From Leucobacter allii (lineage in GTDB: Bacteria; Actinomycetota; Actinomycetes; Actinomycetales; Microbacteriaceae), in assembly GCF_022919155.1 (NCBI RefSeq), contig NZ_CP095045.1, positions 1,054,001-1,118,000 on the forward strand: DNA of 64,000 nucleotides. The letters are read 5' to 3'. The translations under genes were made by a program, and so were the position numbers. Under the pieces are notes generated by a model, which had not been told where the DNA came from, made no database searches, and saw only the letters and a program-made list of their open reading frames with translations. Position 1 is the first letter of the stretch; every line of letters begins with the position of its first letter. Of this stretch, positions 18,276 through 27,023 are shown piece after piece.

Positions 18276-19141
18276 GATCGTCCTTCCGGGGTGCTGCCGA
18301 CGAGCGCCCGGAAGGCGTCGTCGAGGGTGGGGGTGCGCAGTTCGACGCGCGCGCCGCGATCCGTCTCGGGCAGGGCGTCGAGGGCCGCCCGGATCGATGC
18401 GGCGCTGCCGTCCGTGTCGATCGAGCGCCGCGCGTCGCCCGCGTCGTCGAGGAGCACGAGCTGCGAGCCGCCGACGCGCGCGGTGAGCTCGGCGGCCGTG
18501 CCGTCGGCGATGATGCGCCCGTGCTCGAGCACCGCGATGCGGTCGGCGAGGGCCTCGGCCTCGTCGAGGGTCTGGGTGGTGAGGAAGACGGTGGTGCCGG
18601 TCGCCGCGAAGCGCCGTACGTCGTCCCAGAGGCTGCGGCGGCTGAGCGGATCGAGACCCGTGGTCGGCTCGTCGAGGAAGAGCACGGGCGGCTGGGTGAT
18701 GAACGACGCGGCGAGGTCCAGCCGTCGTCGCATGCCGCCCGAGTAGCCCGAGACCGGTCGATCGGCGGCCTCGACGAGGGCGAACTGCTCGAGCAGCTCG
18801 TCGGCCCGGCGCGCCCCGCGGCGGCCGAGTCCGAGGAGCGCCGACAGCATGACGAGGTTCTCGCGGCCGGTGAGCAGCTGATCGAGGGTCGCCTCCTGGC
18901 CGGTGGCGCCGATGCGCCTCCGGGCAGCCGCGGGGGAGCGCACGACGTCGACGCCGCAGATGGTGGCTGTGCCCGCGTCGGGGGCGACGAGCGTCGTGAG
19001 GATCGAGACGAGCGTCGACTTGCCCGCGCCGTTGCGGCCGAGCAGGGCGAAGACGCCGCCGTCGATCTCGAGGTCGAGGCGGTCGAGCACCGGGTGCCGG
19101 TAGCGCTTCACGAGTCCTGTGATGCGGATCGCGCGGTCCAT
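18272..19141 (-). CDS. ABC transporter ATP-binding protein (DrrA-like)
   Basis: A 289-residue ATPase. Walker A is LLGRNGAGKSTLVSIL (about 34-49), the signature is YSGGMRRRLDLAAS, Walker B is PVLFLDEPTTGLDPLSR, and the H-loop position is glutamine in FLTTQTLDEAEALADR, as in many DrrA proteins. The C-terminal 80 residues are the DrrA-type extension (RTPTLDDAFRALVG). It lies divergent from the TetR regulator, with tandem operator-like repeats in the shared 106-bp intergenic region. Confidence 0.9.
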   Translation of the reverse strand: MDRAIRITGLVKRYRHPVLDRLDLEIDGGVFALLGRNGAGKSTLVSILTTLVAPDAGTATICGVDVVRSPAAARRRIGATGQEATLDQLLTGRENLVMLSALLGLGRRGARRADELLEQFALVEAADRPVSGYSGGMRRRLDLAASFITQPPVLFLDEPTTGLDPLSRRSLWDDVRRFAATGTTVFLTTQTLDEAEALADRIAVLEHGRIIADGTAAELTARVGGSQLVLLDDAGDARRSIDTDGSAASIRAALDALPETDRGARVELRTPTLDDAFRALVGSTPEGRS

Positions 19142-19163
19142 GGGGGTCCTTTCCCGAGAGGTG

Positions 19164-19195
19164 TATGCGACATAAGCAGTATGCGTCATAAACTG
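19164..19195. promoter_or_regulatory. Tandem operator repeats between the ABC exporter and tetR
   Basis: Two 16-bp direct repeats, TATGCGACATAAGCAG and TATGCGTCATAAACTG, are joined head to tail and agree at 13 of 16 positions. Each contains the inverted repeat TATG-N3-CATA. They lie in the AT-rich centre of the divergent promoter region, the expected place for a TetR operator controlling both directions. A 16-bp period puts the two palindromes about 1.5 helical turns apart. Confidence 0.6.
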
Positions 19196-19247
19196 TATGT
19201 GTGCAACACCGTGTGCCTGGCATACAGTGGAGGCGGAAGGTGGGTGC

Positions 19248-20237
19248 ATGTCGGAAGCAGTGTCACGGCTGATCTCGCTCGCGTGGGGCGTCGCGGCCGC
19301 CCCGCAGCGCGGTCCCAAGCGCGAGCTCAGCCACGAGCGGATCGTGGAGGCGGCGATCGGCATCGCCGATGCCGAGGGGCTCGCGGCGGTCACCATGCAG
19401 CGGGTGGCGCAGAGCTTCGGCTTCACGACCATGGCCCTGTACCGGTACGTCGCCTCGAAGGACGAGCTCTCGCAGCTCATGCTCGACGCGGCCTCGGGCG
19501 ACGCCGAGTGGGCCGTCGACGAGAGCGATTGGCGCCTCGGGCTCGAGCAGTGGGCGCGCGAACTCGAGGCGCTCCACGAACGGCACCCGTGGATCATCGA
19601 GATCCCGCCCGCCGTGGAGGCGCTGCTCATGCCCGCGCAGATGCGCATCGTCGACACCGGGATGCGGGCCATGCGGACGCTGCCGGGGGACGACGAGCAG
19701 AAGCTCGCCGTGCTCATGCTGCTCTCCGTGCTCGTGTCCGGCTTCGCCCGGCAGCGCCGCAGCCTCGCCGCGGAGACGCCGCTGACGCCCGGTACCGTCG
19801 CGTTCGTCAGGGAGATCGTCGGCCAGGGGGCGTTCCCCGACGTGGAGCGGCTGATCGTCTCCGGCGCGTTCTTCGGCGACGGGGCCGGCGACGCCGCATC
19901 CGACGACCTGGGAGTGGTGCTGGATCTGCTGCTGCCCGGCATCGCCGACGGGATCGCCGCGACCGCGCGCGCGGATGACGCGGACGGCGGCTCCGGGGCG
20001 GATGACGCGGAGCCGTCCCCGGCGCGCGAACTCGCGCGCGCCGAACGTGAGCTCGCGGCCGCCACGGCGCTGCGGGCGGCGACGCAGCGCCGTGCCGGCG
20101 AGCTCGAGCGCCGGGTGGCGCGACTGCGCGAGCAGCGCGACCGCGCCAAGGACGCCGCGAAGGCGGCGGCGAAGGCGGCCGCCCGCGCCGCGGCGAAACC
20201 GGACCCCGGCGGCGCGGCGCGCGGACGGGGAGCCTAG
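19248..20237 (+). CDS. TetR-family regulator with long coiled-coil tail
   Basis: A 329-residue protein. The HTH is at about residues 25-75 (HERIVEAAIGIADAEGLAAV, then TMQRVAQSFGFTTMALYRYV), followed by a TetR_C ligand domain to about 245. The last 70-80 residues (ARAERELAAATALRAA, ending in a K/A-rich run) look like a coiled coil plus a basic tail, unusual for TetR and possibly aiding DNA binding or dimerisation. The start ATG has GGAGG upstream. It is divergent from the DrrAB-like exporter and is its likely repressor. Its TAG stop shares the CTAG tetranucleotide with the stop of the convergent hrpB gene. Confidence 0.88.
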   Translation: MSEAVSRLISLAWGVAAAPQRGPKRELSHERIVEAAIGIADAEGLAAVTMQRVAQSFGFTTMALYRYVASKDELSQLMLDAASGDAEWAVDESDWRLGLEQWARELEALHERHPWIIEIPPAVEALLMPAQMRIVDTGMRAMRTLPGDDEQKLAVLMLLSVLVSGFARQRRSLAAETPLTPGTVAFVREIVGQGAFPDVERLIVSGAFFGDGAGDAASDDLGVVLDLLLPGIADGIAATARADDADGGSGADDAEPSPARELARAERELAAATALRAATQRRAGELERRVARLREQRDRAKDAAKAAAKAAARAAAKPDPGGAARGRGA

Positions 20238-22873
20238 CCCGGCCTCCCCGCGGCGGACCGCTTCGTCCGAGCCGTCGCCTGCGCCGTCCACGGATCCTCG
20301 GGCCAGGGATGCTTCGGATAGCGGCCGCGCATCTCGCGCCTCACCTCCTGATAGGGCCCGTTCCAGAAGGAGGAGAGATCCGCCGTGACGGCGAGCGGAC
20401 GCCGCGCCGGCGAGAGGAGATGGACGAGCACGGGGACGCGTCCGGCGACGAGCCGCGGGGTGTCGGCGAGGCCGAAGCACTCCTGCAGCTTCGCCGCGAT
20501 CACGGGCAGCTCGGCGTGCGCGCCGTCGTCCACCGCGCCGCGCCCCGGGGCGGGGTAGTCGATCCTCGCCGAGCCGCCCGAGGGCAGCGGCAGGCGCTCC
20601 GGCGCGAGCGCGTCCAGCTGCGCCGCCTCGGGCCAGGGGAGGAGCCGGCGCAGCGCCGTCGCCATGTCGAGGCGGTCGAGGGACGCGCCGGGGCGCAGCC
20701 GCGCGAGCTCCGGCCCGAGCCAGTCCTCGAGGCGGCCGAGCAGGGACGCGTCGTCCATGCGCGGCCACGGCTCGCCGAGCTCCCGGTGCAGCAGCGCGAG
20801 ACGGCCGCGCAGGGAGACCGCGGCCGCCGGCCAGTCGAGCGCCCCGAGTCCGAGCTCCCTGAGGTGCGCCGTGAACGCCGGCGCCGTGTCCTCGGGGCGG
20901 GCGGCCACGGGCGTCGCCGCGAGCAGGATCGCGCCGAGGCGCCGCTCCTCGCGCACTCGCACGCGGCCGTCCTCGATGCGGGAGGCGCGCGTGCGGGTCA
21001 GGAGGGCGTCGCCGAGGGCGAGCGCTCCGGACTCCTCGAACGGAGCGGCGAGGCGGATGACGGCGCCCGTGCCGGCCGCGGCGCGCCCCTCGGCGCGCTG
21101 CACCTCCCGCACGGCGATCCATTCGCCGTCCAGGAGCGCGCTGCCCTCGGGGAGTGCCGCGCGCGTGCCGCTGGCGAGCAGGTAGGCCCGGGAGCCCTCG
21201 GAGACGCGCCGCGCGATCCACTCGGGCCGCGCGAGTGCGAGAACGATGCCGGCCGCCGCCGCGTCCGAACGTGCGACCGCGCCCGCCGCGCCCGTTCCGG
21301 CGGCGGGGCCCGACGTCGCAGCGTGCTCGCGGGCGATGCGCGCGAGCCGATCCCGCTCGCGGCGCCAGCGCGCCGCACCGGGCGCACGGCCGCCGCGGAG
21401 CTCGCGGAGGAGGCGCGGCAGATCCGCGCCCGCATCGCGATGATCGTCGGCGATCGCCGCCACGACCTCGGCGGCGCGCGCCGCGTCGCCGAGCGCGACG
21501 GCTCCCGCGAGCAGCGCGCGCGCCTCCCGCACCCCGACCGGCAGGCCCGCGACCGTGCGGCCGAGCGGCGTGATGCCGCCGGTGCCCGGCGACACGAGGC
21601 CGAGCGCGCCGAGCGTCGCCTCGGCGCGGGCCATCGCGCCCGGGGGCGGCGGCGTGGGGAAGCGGAAGCCGCGGCCTCCCGGGGCGCCCCAGGCCGCGAG
21701 CGCGAGGGCGGCGTCCGCGAGGTCGGCCGAAGCGATCTCGGGAGCCGCATCGGGGAGCATGCGCGCGAACTCCGCCTCCGAGTAGGCGCGGATCGCGCGC
21801 CCCGGGCCCTGCCGCGCCGCGCGGCCCGCGCGCTGCTCGGCGCTGGAGCGGGAGGCGCTGACGGTGACGAGGCCGGTCATGTCGCGGGAGCGGTCGCGAC
21901 GGAGCTCCCGCGAGAGTCCGGCGTCGATCACGAGTCGCACGCCCGGCACCGTGAGCGAGCTCTCGGCGAGCGCCGTGCTCACGACGATGCGGGGCGGTTC
22001 GTCGACCCGCCTGCCGCGGACCGCGCGATCCTGATCCCGTGCCGGCACTCGGCCGTGCAGCGGCAGCACCTCGACGCCGCCGGCGCGCACCTCCGGCCGA
22101 CCGCGCAGCAGCGCCAGCAGTGCGTCGACCTCGCGCGCGCCCGGCACGAACACGAGGGCGTCGACGCCGTCCTCGCGCTGCGCGCGCGCCGCGAGCTCCG
22201 CGAGGTGCGCGAGGAACCCGCGGGCGGCGCCTCGCGCGTCGAGGCGGGCCTCCGCCGGCGGCGCGTACTCGACGCGGAGGGGGTGCAGCGCCGCGGGCAC
22301 CGCCACGATCGGCGCGGCGCCGCTCGCGTCGCCGAGCACCTCGGCGACGCGGTCGGCGTCGAGGGTCGCGGACATCGCCACGAGGAGGAGATCCTCCCGC
22401 AGGCTCCGCAGCTCGGCGAGCATGCCGAGCAGCAGCTCCCCGTCGAGGGAGCGCTCGTGCACCTCGTCGAGGATCACCGCGTCCACGCCGGCGAGCTCGG
22501 GGTCGCCCAGGAGGCGCCGCAGCAGCACCCCGGGCGTCACGGCCTCGAGGCGCGTCCCGGCGCCGACCGCGCGCTCGCCGCGGACGGTGAAGCCGACCGC
22601 GCCGCCGACGGCGCCGCCGTCGAGCGCGGCGATGCGAGCGGCCGCCGCGCGCACCGCCACCCGTCGCGGCTGCGTCAGCACGGTGCGACCGCCGCCGCGA
22701 GCCGCCACGAGGTCCGCGACGAGCGCCGGCACGAAGGTCGTCTTCCCGGTGCCGGGCGGCGCGGTGACGACCATCACGCCCCGCGCGGCGGAGGCCCGCA
22801 GCTCCGCCTCGGCCGCCGCGACGGGCAGGCCGGCGCCGATGGCGTCGAGGGCGAAGCGGTGCGCGGCGGTCAT
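20234..22873 (-). CDS. hrpB: ATP-dependent helicase HrpB
   Basis: An 879-residue DEAH-type helicase. Motif I is TAPPGTGKTTFVPAL, motif Ia LTQPRRVAVRAAA, motif II ILDEVHERSLDGE, motif III MSATLDADR and motif VI SRSSAEQRAGRAARQGPG. The helicase-associated region follows, then the HrpB C-terminal domain, including FWNGPYQEVRREMRGRYPKHPW. Length is close to the family norm of 800-850. RNA processing is suspected from homologues, but no cellular role is certain. It is convergent with tetR; the two stop codons overlap in the palindrome CTAG at 20234-20237. Confidence 0.93.
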   Translation of the reverse strand: MTAAHRFALDAIGAGLPVAAAEAELRASAARGVMVVTAPPGTGKTTFVPALVADLVAARGGGRTVLTQPRRVAVRAAAARIAALDGGAVGGAVGFTVRGERAVGAGTRLEAVTPGVLLRRLLGDPELAGVDAVILDEVHERSLDGELLLGMLAELRSLREDLLLVAMSATLDADRVAEVLGDASGAAPIVAVPAALHPLRVEYAPPAEARLDARGAARGFLAHLAELAARAQREDGVDALVFVPGAREVDALLALLRGRPEVRAGGVEVLPLHGRVPARDQDRAVRGRRVDEPPRIVVSTALAESSLTVPGVRLVIDAGLSRELRRDRSRDMTGLVTVSASRSSAEQRAGRAARQGPGRAIRAYSEAEFARMLPDAAPEIASADLADAALALAAWGAPGGRGFRFPTPPPPGAMARAEATLGALGLVSPGTGGITPLGRTVAGLPVGVREARALLAGAVALGDAARAAEVVAAIADDHRDAGADLPRLLRELRGGRAPGAARWRRERDRLARIAREHAATSGPAAGTGAAGAVARSDAAAAGIVLALARPEWIARRVSEGSRAYLLASGTRAALPEGSALLDGEWIAVREVQRAEGRAAAGTGAVIRLAAPFEESGALALGDALLTRTRASRIEDGRVRVREERRLGAILLAATPVAARPEDTAPAFTAHLRELGLGALDWPAAAVSLRGRLALLHRELGEPWPRMDDASLLGRLEDWLGPELARLRPGASLDRLDMATALRRLLPWPEAAQLDALAPERLPLPSGGSARIDYPAPGRGAVDDGAHAELPVIAAKLQECFGLADTPRLVAGRVPVLVHLLSPARRPLAVTADLSSFWNGPYQEVRREMRGRYPKHPWPEDPWTAQATARTKRSAAGRPG

Positions 22874-22883
22874 GCCCTCCAGC

Positions 22884-23819
22884 TTAGGGAGTGGCCGACT
22901 GCTCGGTGCCGGTCTCCTCGGTGCCGGTCTCCTCGGTGCCGCTCTCCTCGGTGCCGCTGGCTCCGGTGCCGGCCTCCCCGCTGCCCGGTTCGTCCGCGCC
23001 GGTGGCGGGATCGCCGACCGCCGGGCCCTCGCCGGAGACCGCAGCCTCGACGGCGGCGACCTGCTCGTCGCTGTAGCCGCAGTAGTTCACGGCCTCGCTC
23101 TGCCAGCGCTTGGTCAGGCGTTCCTTGCCGGCCTCGTGCGCGGCGGCCACGGTGCCCTGATAGATCTGCCCGTCTGCGGACTCCTTGTTGACGTCCGGCA
23201 CGGCCTCGCAGACGTGGAACACCGAGCCGCCCTTCACCCAGTACACGAGATCCTCGCCCGTGAGCTGCTGCACGATGTTCGTCTCCTCCGCGTACTGCTC
23301 CTGCGAGGGGGAGTCGTACGAGATGCCGAACGCCGCCGCGATGAGCAGCACGACGACGCCGATGCCGCCCGCCACGGCCTTCTGCTTGCCGTCCATGTTC
23401 TTGTTCATGAAGATCAGGATGATGAGCGGCAGGAACGCGATGATCGCCACGATCGCGCCGAGCTGGTTCTGGATGAAGAACCGCACTGCATCCTGCCGGG
23501 ATGCCGGATCGAGGCGGTTCGCCTGCTTCCAGACGAGCGAGCCGAGCACCGACAGCACGCCGGTCGCGACGATGAGCACGATCAGCAGCCAGAAGATCAC
23601 CGGCACCTGCTTGAGCACCCAGAAGATCGCGAAGGCCTCGAGCCCGATCGCGACGATCCAGGCCGCCCAGGCGATCCAGCGCAGGCGGGTCGCCTTCGCC
23701 TTCGCCTCGGGCGTCGGGGTCCACGCCGGGCCGGCGCCGGGGTCTCCCGACGAGTGCGCACCCGGCGCCTGGGCGCGCTGCTCGACGCGGACGACCTTCT
23801 TCTGCGGCGTATCGGACAC
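22884..23819 (-). CDS. Four-helix membrane protein with a Gly-Thr-Glu repeat tail
   Basis: A 311-residue protein: a disordered N-terminus, two adjacent helices (WIAWAAWIVAIGLEAFAIFW and VIFWLLIVLIVATGVLSVLG), two more (AIVAIIAFLPLIILIFM and GIGVVVLLIAAAFGISY), then an outer or cytoplasmic domain with two cysteines (FHVCEAVPD, NYCGYSDEQ) that may pair. The tail is a run of GTEE(T/S) repeats encoded by 15-bp tandem repeats. No family is recognised. It begins 92 bp from a divergent membrane-protein gene pair. Confidence 0.65.
   Translation of the reverse strand: MSDTPQKKVVRVEQRAQAPGAHSSGDPGAGPAWTPTPEAKAKATRLRWIAWAAWIVAIGLEAFAIFWVLKQVPVIFWLLIVLIVATGVLSVLGSLVWKQANRLDPASRQDAVRFFIQNQLGAIVAIIAFLPLIILIFMNKNMDGKQKAVAGGIGVVVLLIAAAFGISYDSPSQEQYAEETNIVQQLTGEDLVYWVKGGSVFHVCEAVPDVNKESADGQIYQGTVAAAHEAGKERLTKRWQSEAVNYCGYSDEQVAAVEAAVSGEGPAVGDPATGADEPGSGEAGTGASGTEESGTEETGTEETGTEQSATP
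22906..22980. repeat. 15-bp tandem repeat, five units, inside a coding region
   Basis: Units follow GTGCCGGTCTCCTCG: the first two are identical, the third differs by one base, and the last two are degenerate. They encode the acidic GTEET/GTEES tail of the membrane protein and are a multiple of three, so copy number can change without a frameshift. Confidence 0.85.
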
Positions 23820-23898
23820 GGGAGCTCCTCCGGTGTGGCTCGGCGACCTGGGAATGCTCTCAGACTAGCGGGATCGGCGAGTTCGGAGGTAGCGCCGA

Positions 23899-23904
23899 TA
23901 CGCT
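23899..23904 (+). promoter_or_regulatory. -10 hexamer TACGCT, leaderless promoter
   Basis: TACGCT lies 6 nt before the ATG at 23911, with six G residues between. It fits the recurrent leaderless layout. Confidence 0.5.
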
Positions 23905-23910
23905 GGGGGG

Positions 23911-24390
23911 ATGCGCAAGAAGACCCCACGCGAGCCTCGGGAGAGCGCACTCGCGAGCGGATGGACGGTCGAGGGCGAGGGCGCCGGGATCGCTGAGGAG
24001 CCGCCCGTCGCCGACCCCGTCGCCGCGATCGACGCCGCGACGGCCGATCCGCCGGAGCCGGGGGAGGAGGGCGCCCCGCGGCAGATGTCGAACGGCGCGC
24101 TCGTCGTGCTCGGCGTCTTCGGGGGCCTGTACATGCTCTACGCCTGGGGCTGGCTCGTCATCGCGCAGGCCTACGCCGAGTTCACGGCGTTCACCGCCGC
24201 CGGCAGCGGTGCGCTCGGGCAGACCCTGCAGCAGATCCTGCTCTGGGCGGCGCCCGGCGCGCCGGTGCTCTGGTTCCTCGCGGCGCTCGCCGCGAGCCGC
24301 GGCGGACGCACCCGGCGCCTGGCGCTCCTGCTGCTCGTCGGCGCGGTCGTGCTGCTGCCCCTGCCCATGCTCGTCGCGAGTGGAGCCTGA
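23911..24390 (+). CDS. Membrane protein of unknown function
   Basis: A 159-residue protein. The first 60 residues are acidic, Ala/Pro/Glu-rich and probably disordered in the cytoplasm. Three transmembrane helices follow: ALVVLGVFGGLYMLYAWGWLVI, LLWAAPGAPVLWFLAALAAS and LALLLLVGAVVLLPLPML. No domain is recognised. It is followed after 1 bp by another small membrane-protein gene, so the two probably form a pair or complex. Confidence 0.65.
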   Translation: MRKKTPREPRESALASGWTVEGEGAGIAEEPPVADPVAAIDAATADPPEPGEEGAPRQMSNGALVVLGVFGGLYMLYAWGWLVIAQAYAEFTAFTAAGSGALGQTLQQILLWAAPGAPVLWFLAALAASRGGRTRRLALLLLVGAVVLLPLPMLVASGA

Positions 24391-24391
24391 G

Positions 24392-24715
24392 ATGATCCGC
24401 ACCGTCACCGTCTGGATCATCGGGATCCTCCTCGCCGGGCTCTACGTCTACGCGGCGATCGCCGGCGTCGGCAACTTCATCGGCATGCACGGACTCGGCG
24501 CCGCCCTCGGCACGGGGCTCAGCGCGTCGGGGTGGGTGTGGCTCATGCTCGGGATCGCGCTGCCGATCGCGCTGCTCGCCGCGGCGCTCCTCCTCGGTCG
24601 GCGGCGGTCGTCGGGCTTCAGGCTGCTGCTGCTCGCCGCGGGCATCGCGGTGCTCGGGGCGCTGCAGATCGACATCATGCACCTCGTCCCCGAGTCGACG
24701 TATTTCGCGGCGTAA
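24392..24715 (+). CDS. Small membrane protein of unknown function
   Basis: A 107-residue protein with three transmembrane helices (TVTVWIIGILLAGLYVYAAIAG, WVWLMLGIALPIALLAAALLL and FRLLLLAAGIAVLGALQIDI). A TGGAG ribosome-binding site overlaps the end of the upstream gene, and the start lies 1 bp after its stop, so translation is coupled. No family is recognised. Confidence 0.62.
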   Translation: MIRTVTVWIIGILLAGLYVYAAIAGVGNFIGMHGLGAALGTGLSASGWVWLMLGIALPIALLAAALLLGRRRSSGFRLLLLAAGIAVLGALQIDIMHLVPESTYFAA

Positions 24716-24747
24716 CGGGCCCGCGCGGGGGCGGCGCCCGCGCGCAG

Positions 24748-24753
24748 TAGACT
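24748..24753 (+). promoter_or_regulatory. serA: Candidate -10 (TAGACT) for serA
   Basis: TAGACT lies 55 nt before the serA start. Unlike most such motifs in this window it gives a transcript with a leader, which carries an AAGGA ribosome-binding site. Confidence 0.45.
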
Positions 24754-24808
24754 GGGAAGCGCGTGCCATGCGCGCATGTCCTCGTCACTGAACTGAAGGA
24801 TCCGCTTG

Positions 24809-26401
24809 ATGTCTGCGCCGGTCGTGCTGATCGCCGAACAACTGTCTCCCGCCACCATCGCCGCGCTCGGCCCGGACTTCGAGGTGGTGCACGTCGACGG
24901 CACCGACCGCGAGGCGCTCCGCTCGGCGCTCCGATCGGCCGATGCGATCCTCGTCCGCTCGGCGACGCAGCTCGACGCCGAGGCGATCGGCTGGGCGCCG
25001 CGGCTCAAGGTGATCGCCCGGGCCGGCGTCGGACTCGACAACGTCGACATCAAGGCCGCGACCCAGGCCGGTGTCATGGTGGTCAATGCGCCGACCTCGA
25101 ACATCATCAGCGCCGCCGAGCTCACCGTCGCCCACATCCTCGGCCTCGCCAGGCATCTGCCGCGCGCCCACGCGTCGCTCTCCGCCGGCGCCTGGAAGCG
25201 GTCGGCGTTCACCGGCATCGAGCTCTACGAGAAGACCGTCGGCATCATCGGCCTCGGCCGCATCGGCGCCCTCGTCGCCGAGCGCCTGCGCGGATTCGGC
25301 GTGGAGCTCGTCGCCTACGATCCCTACGTCACGGCGGCGCGCGCCCAGCAGCTCGGCGTGCAGCTCGTCTCCCTCGAGGAGCTCGTCGAGCGCGCCGACT
25401 TCCTCACCATCCACATGCCGCGCACGCCGGAGACCCTCGGCATGATCGGCGAGGCGCAGCTCAAGGCCATGAAGTCCTCCGCCTACGTCGTGAACGTCGC
25501 CCGCGGCGGCCTCATCGACGAGGCGGCGCTCGCCGCCGCGCTCGCCGCGGGCGAGATCGCCGGCGCGGCGCTCGACGTGTTCGTGCAGGAGCCCCCCGCC
25601 GACACCGCGCTCACGGGTCTCGACCGCGTGAACGTCACCCCCCACCTGGGCGCCTCGACGGAGGAGGCCCAGGAGAAGGCCGGCGTCGCCGTCGCGAAGT
25701 CGGTGCGCCTCGCCCTCGCAGGCGACCTCGTGCCCGACGCGGTGAACGTCGCCGGAGGCGTCATCGACGAGTACGTGCGTCCCGGGCTCCCCCTCACCGA
25801 GAAGCTGGGCCAGGTGTTCGCCGGCCTCGCCGACGGGGCCATCGCATCCCTCGACATCGAGGTGCACGGCGAGCTCGCCGAGCACAAGGTCGAGGCGCTG
25901 CGCCTCGGCGCGCTCAAGGGGATCTTCTCGAAGGTCGTGAGCGACCCGGTCTCCTACGTCAACGCCCCGCTCCTCGCCGAGCAGCGCAACGTCGAGGTCC
26001 GGTTCACCGTCGATACCGTCTCCGAGAGCTACCGCAACGTCATCACCATCCGCGGTGCGCTCACCGACGGCACGACGCTGTCGGTCTCCGGAACGCTCAC
26101 GGGCCCCAAGCAGGTCGAGAAGATCGTCGAGATCAACGGCTACGAGGTGGAGCTGCCGATCCCCGAGCACCTCGTCGTCTTCAGCTACACCGACCGCCCC
26201 GGCATCGTCGCGACCTACGGCGGCGTGCTCGGCGAGGCGGGCGTGAACATCGCCGGCCTGCAGATCGCGCGCGACGAGAAGCTCGGGAAGGCCCTGTCCG
26301 TGCTCTCCGTCGACGCCCCCGTGGAGGAATCGCTCATCGGTCTGCTGCGCGGTGCGATCGGCGCCGACGCGATCCACATGATCGATATCGACACGGTCTG
26401 A
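24809..26401 (+). CDS. serA: D-3-phosphoglycerate dehydrogenase
   Basis: A 530-residue enzyme that oxidises 3-phosphoglycerate with NAD+, the first step of serine synthesis. The NAD-binding motif is VGIIGLGRIGALVAERLRGFG with Asp in VAYDPY. Catalytic residues lie in VNVARGGLID (Arg), FVQEPP (Glu) and VTPHLGAST (His). The C-terminal half has the actinobacterial intervening (ASB) domain and then an ACT domain (VFSYTDRPGIVATYGGVL) that binds serine for feedback. ATG 24809 is preferred to the adjacent TTG. A strong hairpin follows. Confidence 0.96.
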   Translation: MSAPVVLIAEQLSPATIAALGPDFEVVHVDGTDREALRSALRSADAILVRSATQLDAEAIGWAPRLKVIARAGVGLDNVDIKAATQAGVMVVNAPTSNIISAAELTVAHILGLARHLPRAHASLSAGAWKRSAFTGIELYEKTVGIIGLGRIGALVAERLRGFGVELVAYDPYVTAARAQQLGVQLVSLEELVERADFLTIHMPRTPETLGMIGEAQLKAMKSSAYVVNVARGGLIDEAALAAALAAGEIAGAALDVFVQEPPADTALTGLDRVNVTPHLGASTEEAQEKAGVAVAKSVRLALAGDLVPDAVNVAGGVIDEYVRPGLPLTEKLGQVFAGLADGAIASLDIEVHGELAEHKVEALRLGALKGIFSKVVSDPVSYVNAPLLAEQRNVEVRFTVDTVSESYRNVITIRGALTDGTTLSVSGTLTGPKQVEKIVEINGYEVELPIPEHLVVFSYTDRPGIVATYGGVLGEAGVNIAGLQIARDEKLGKALSVLSVDAPVEESLIGLLRGAIGADAIHMIDIDTV

Positions 26402-26434
26402 GGCCGCGGCGCCCGGGGCGCGACGGCTCGGCGC

Positions 26435-26460
26435 GGGCCCGGTGCGCGAGCACCGGGCCC
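26435..26460 (+). terminator. serA: Terminator after serA
   Basis: A perfect 11-bp stem (GGGCCCGGTGC/GCACCGGGCCC) with a GCGA tetraloop begins 34 bp after the stop codon. There is no T tract. Confidence 0.75.
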
Positions 26461-26483
26461 TCGCCATGCGCGGCGCGGCGGCG

Positions 26484-26489
26484 TAGGCT
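26484..26489 (+). promoter_or_regulatory. -10 hexamer TAGGCT, leaderless promoter
   Basis: TAGGCT is followed by CGGCCC and the ATG at 26496 (6 nt). No ribosome-binding site is present. Confidence 0.55.
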
Positions 26490-26495
26490 CGGCCC

Positions 26496-26990
26496 ATGAG
26501 CAGCGCAGCCGCACCCGATCCGGGCGAGATGCAGGAACTGGAATTCACCGTCTTCGGCTTCATCGCGAAGCCGCCGGCCGAGGTGTACGAGGCCGTCGCC
26601 GACCCCGGGATCCTCAGCCGCTACTTCACCACCGGCGGCGCGTCGGGGCGTGCGGAGACCGGCGCGACGGTGCAGTGGGACTTCGCCGACTTCCCCGGGG
26701 CCTTCCCGGTCGAGGTGCTCTCGGCCGAGCCGCCCGAGCGGATCGTCCTCCGCTGGGGCGGCGAGCCCGAGGCGACCGTCGACCCGCGGGGGACGGAGGT
26801 CGCCTTCGTCTTCACGGGCGTGGACGCGGGCAGCCGCACGGAGGTGCGCATCACCGAGCGCGCCTGGCGCGTGACGGCCGGCGGGGCCCAGGGGGCCTTC
26901 GGCAACTGCATGGGGTGGAGCGGGATGCTCGCTGCCATGAAGGCGTGGCTCGAGCACGGCATCAATCTGCGCGAGGGCTTCTACCGCTAG
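26496..26990 (+). CDS. SRPBCC (AHSA1-like) domain protein
   Basis: A 164-residue protein with the START/Bet-v-1-like fold seen in AHSA1 proteins: FTVFGFIAKPPAEVYEAVADPGILSRYF at the N-terminus, a central WDFADFPGAFPVEVL strand pair, and a C-terminal helix (GNCMGWSGMLAAMKAWLEHGI). Such domains bind small hydrophobic ligands. The specific ligand cannot be inferred. It has a leaderless promoter and precedes an SDR gene in the same direction, with a 33-bp gap. Confidence 0.82.
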   Translation: MSSAAAPDPGEMQELEFTVFGFIAKPPAEVYEAVADPGILSRYFTTGGASGRAETGATVQWDFADFPGAFPVEVLSAEPPERIVLRWGGEPEATVDPRGTEVAFVFTGVDAGSRTEVRITERAWRVTAGGAQGAFGNCMGWSGMLAAMKAWLEHGINLREGFYR

Positions 26991-27023
26991 ACCGGGGCGC
27001 CCGCACTCGGGGAGAATGGGGCC

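Noticed and set aside
22906..22980. CRISPR-like repeat array
   Set aside because: The units are 15 bp with no spacers, and they encode the GTEET repeats of a membrane protein.
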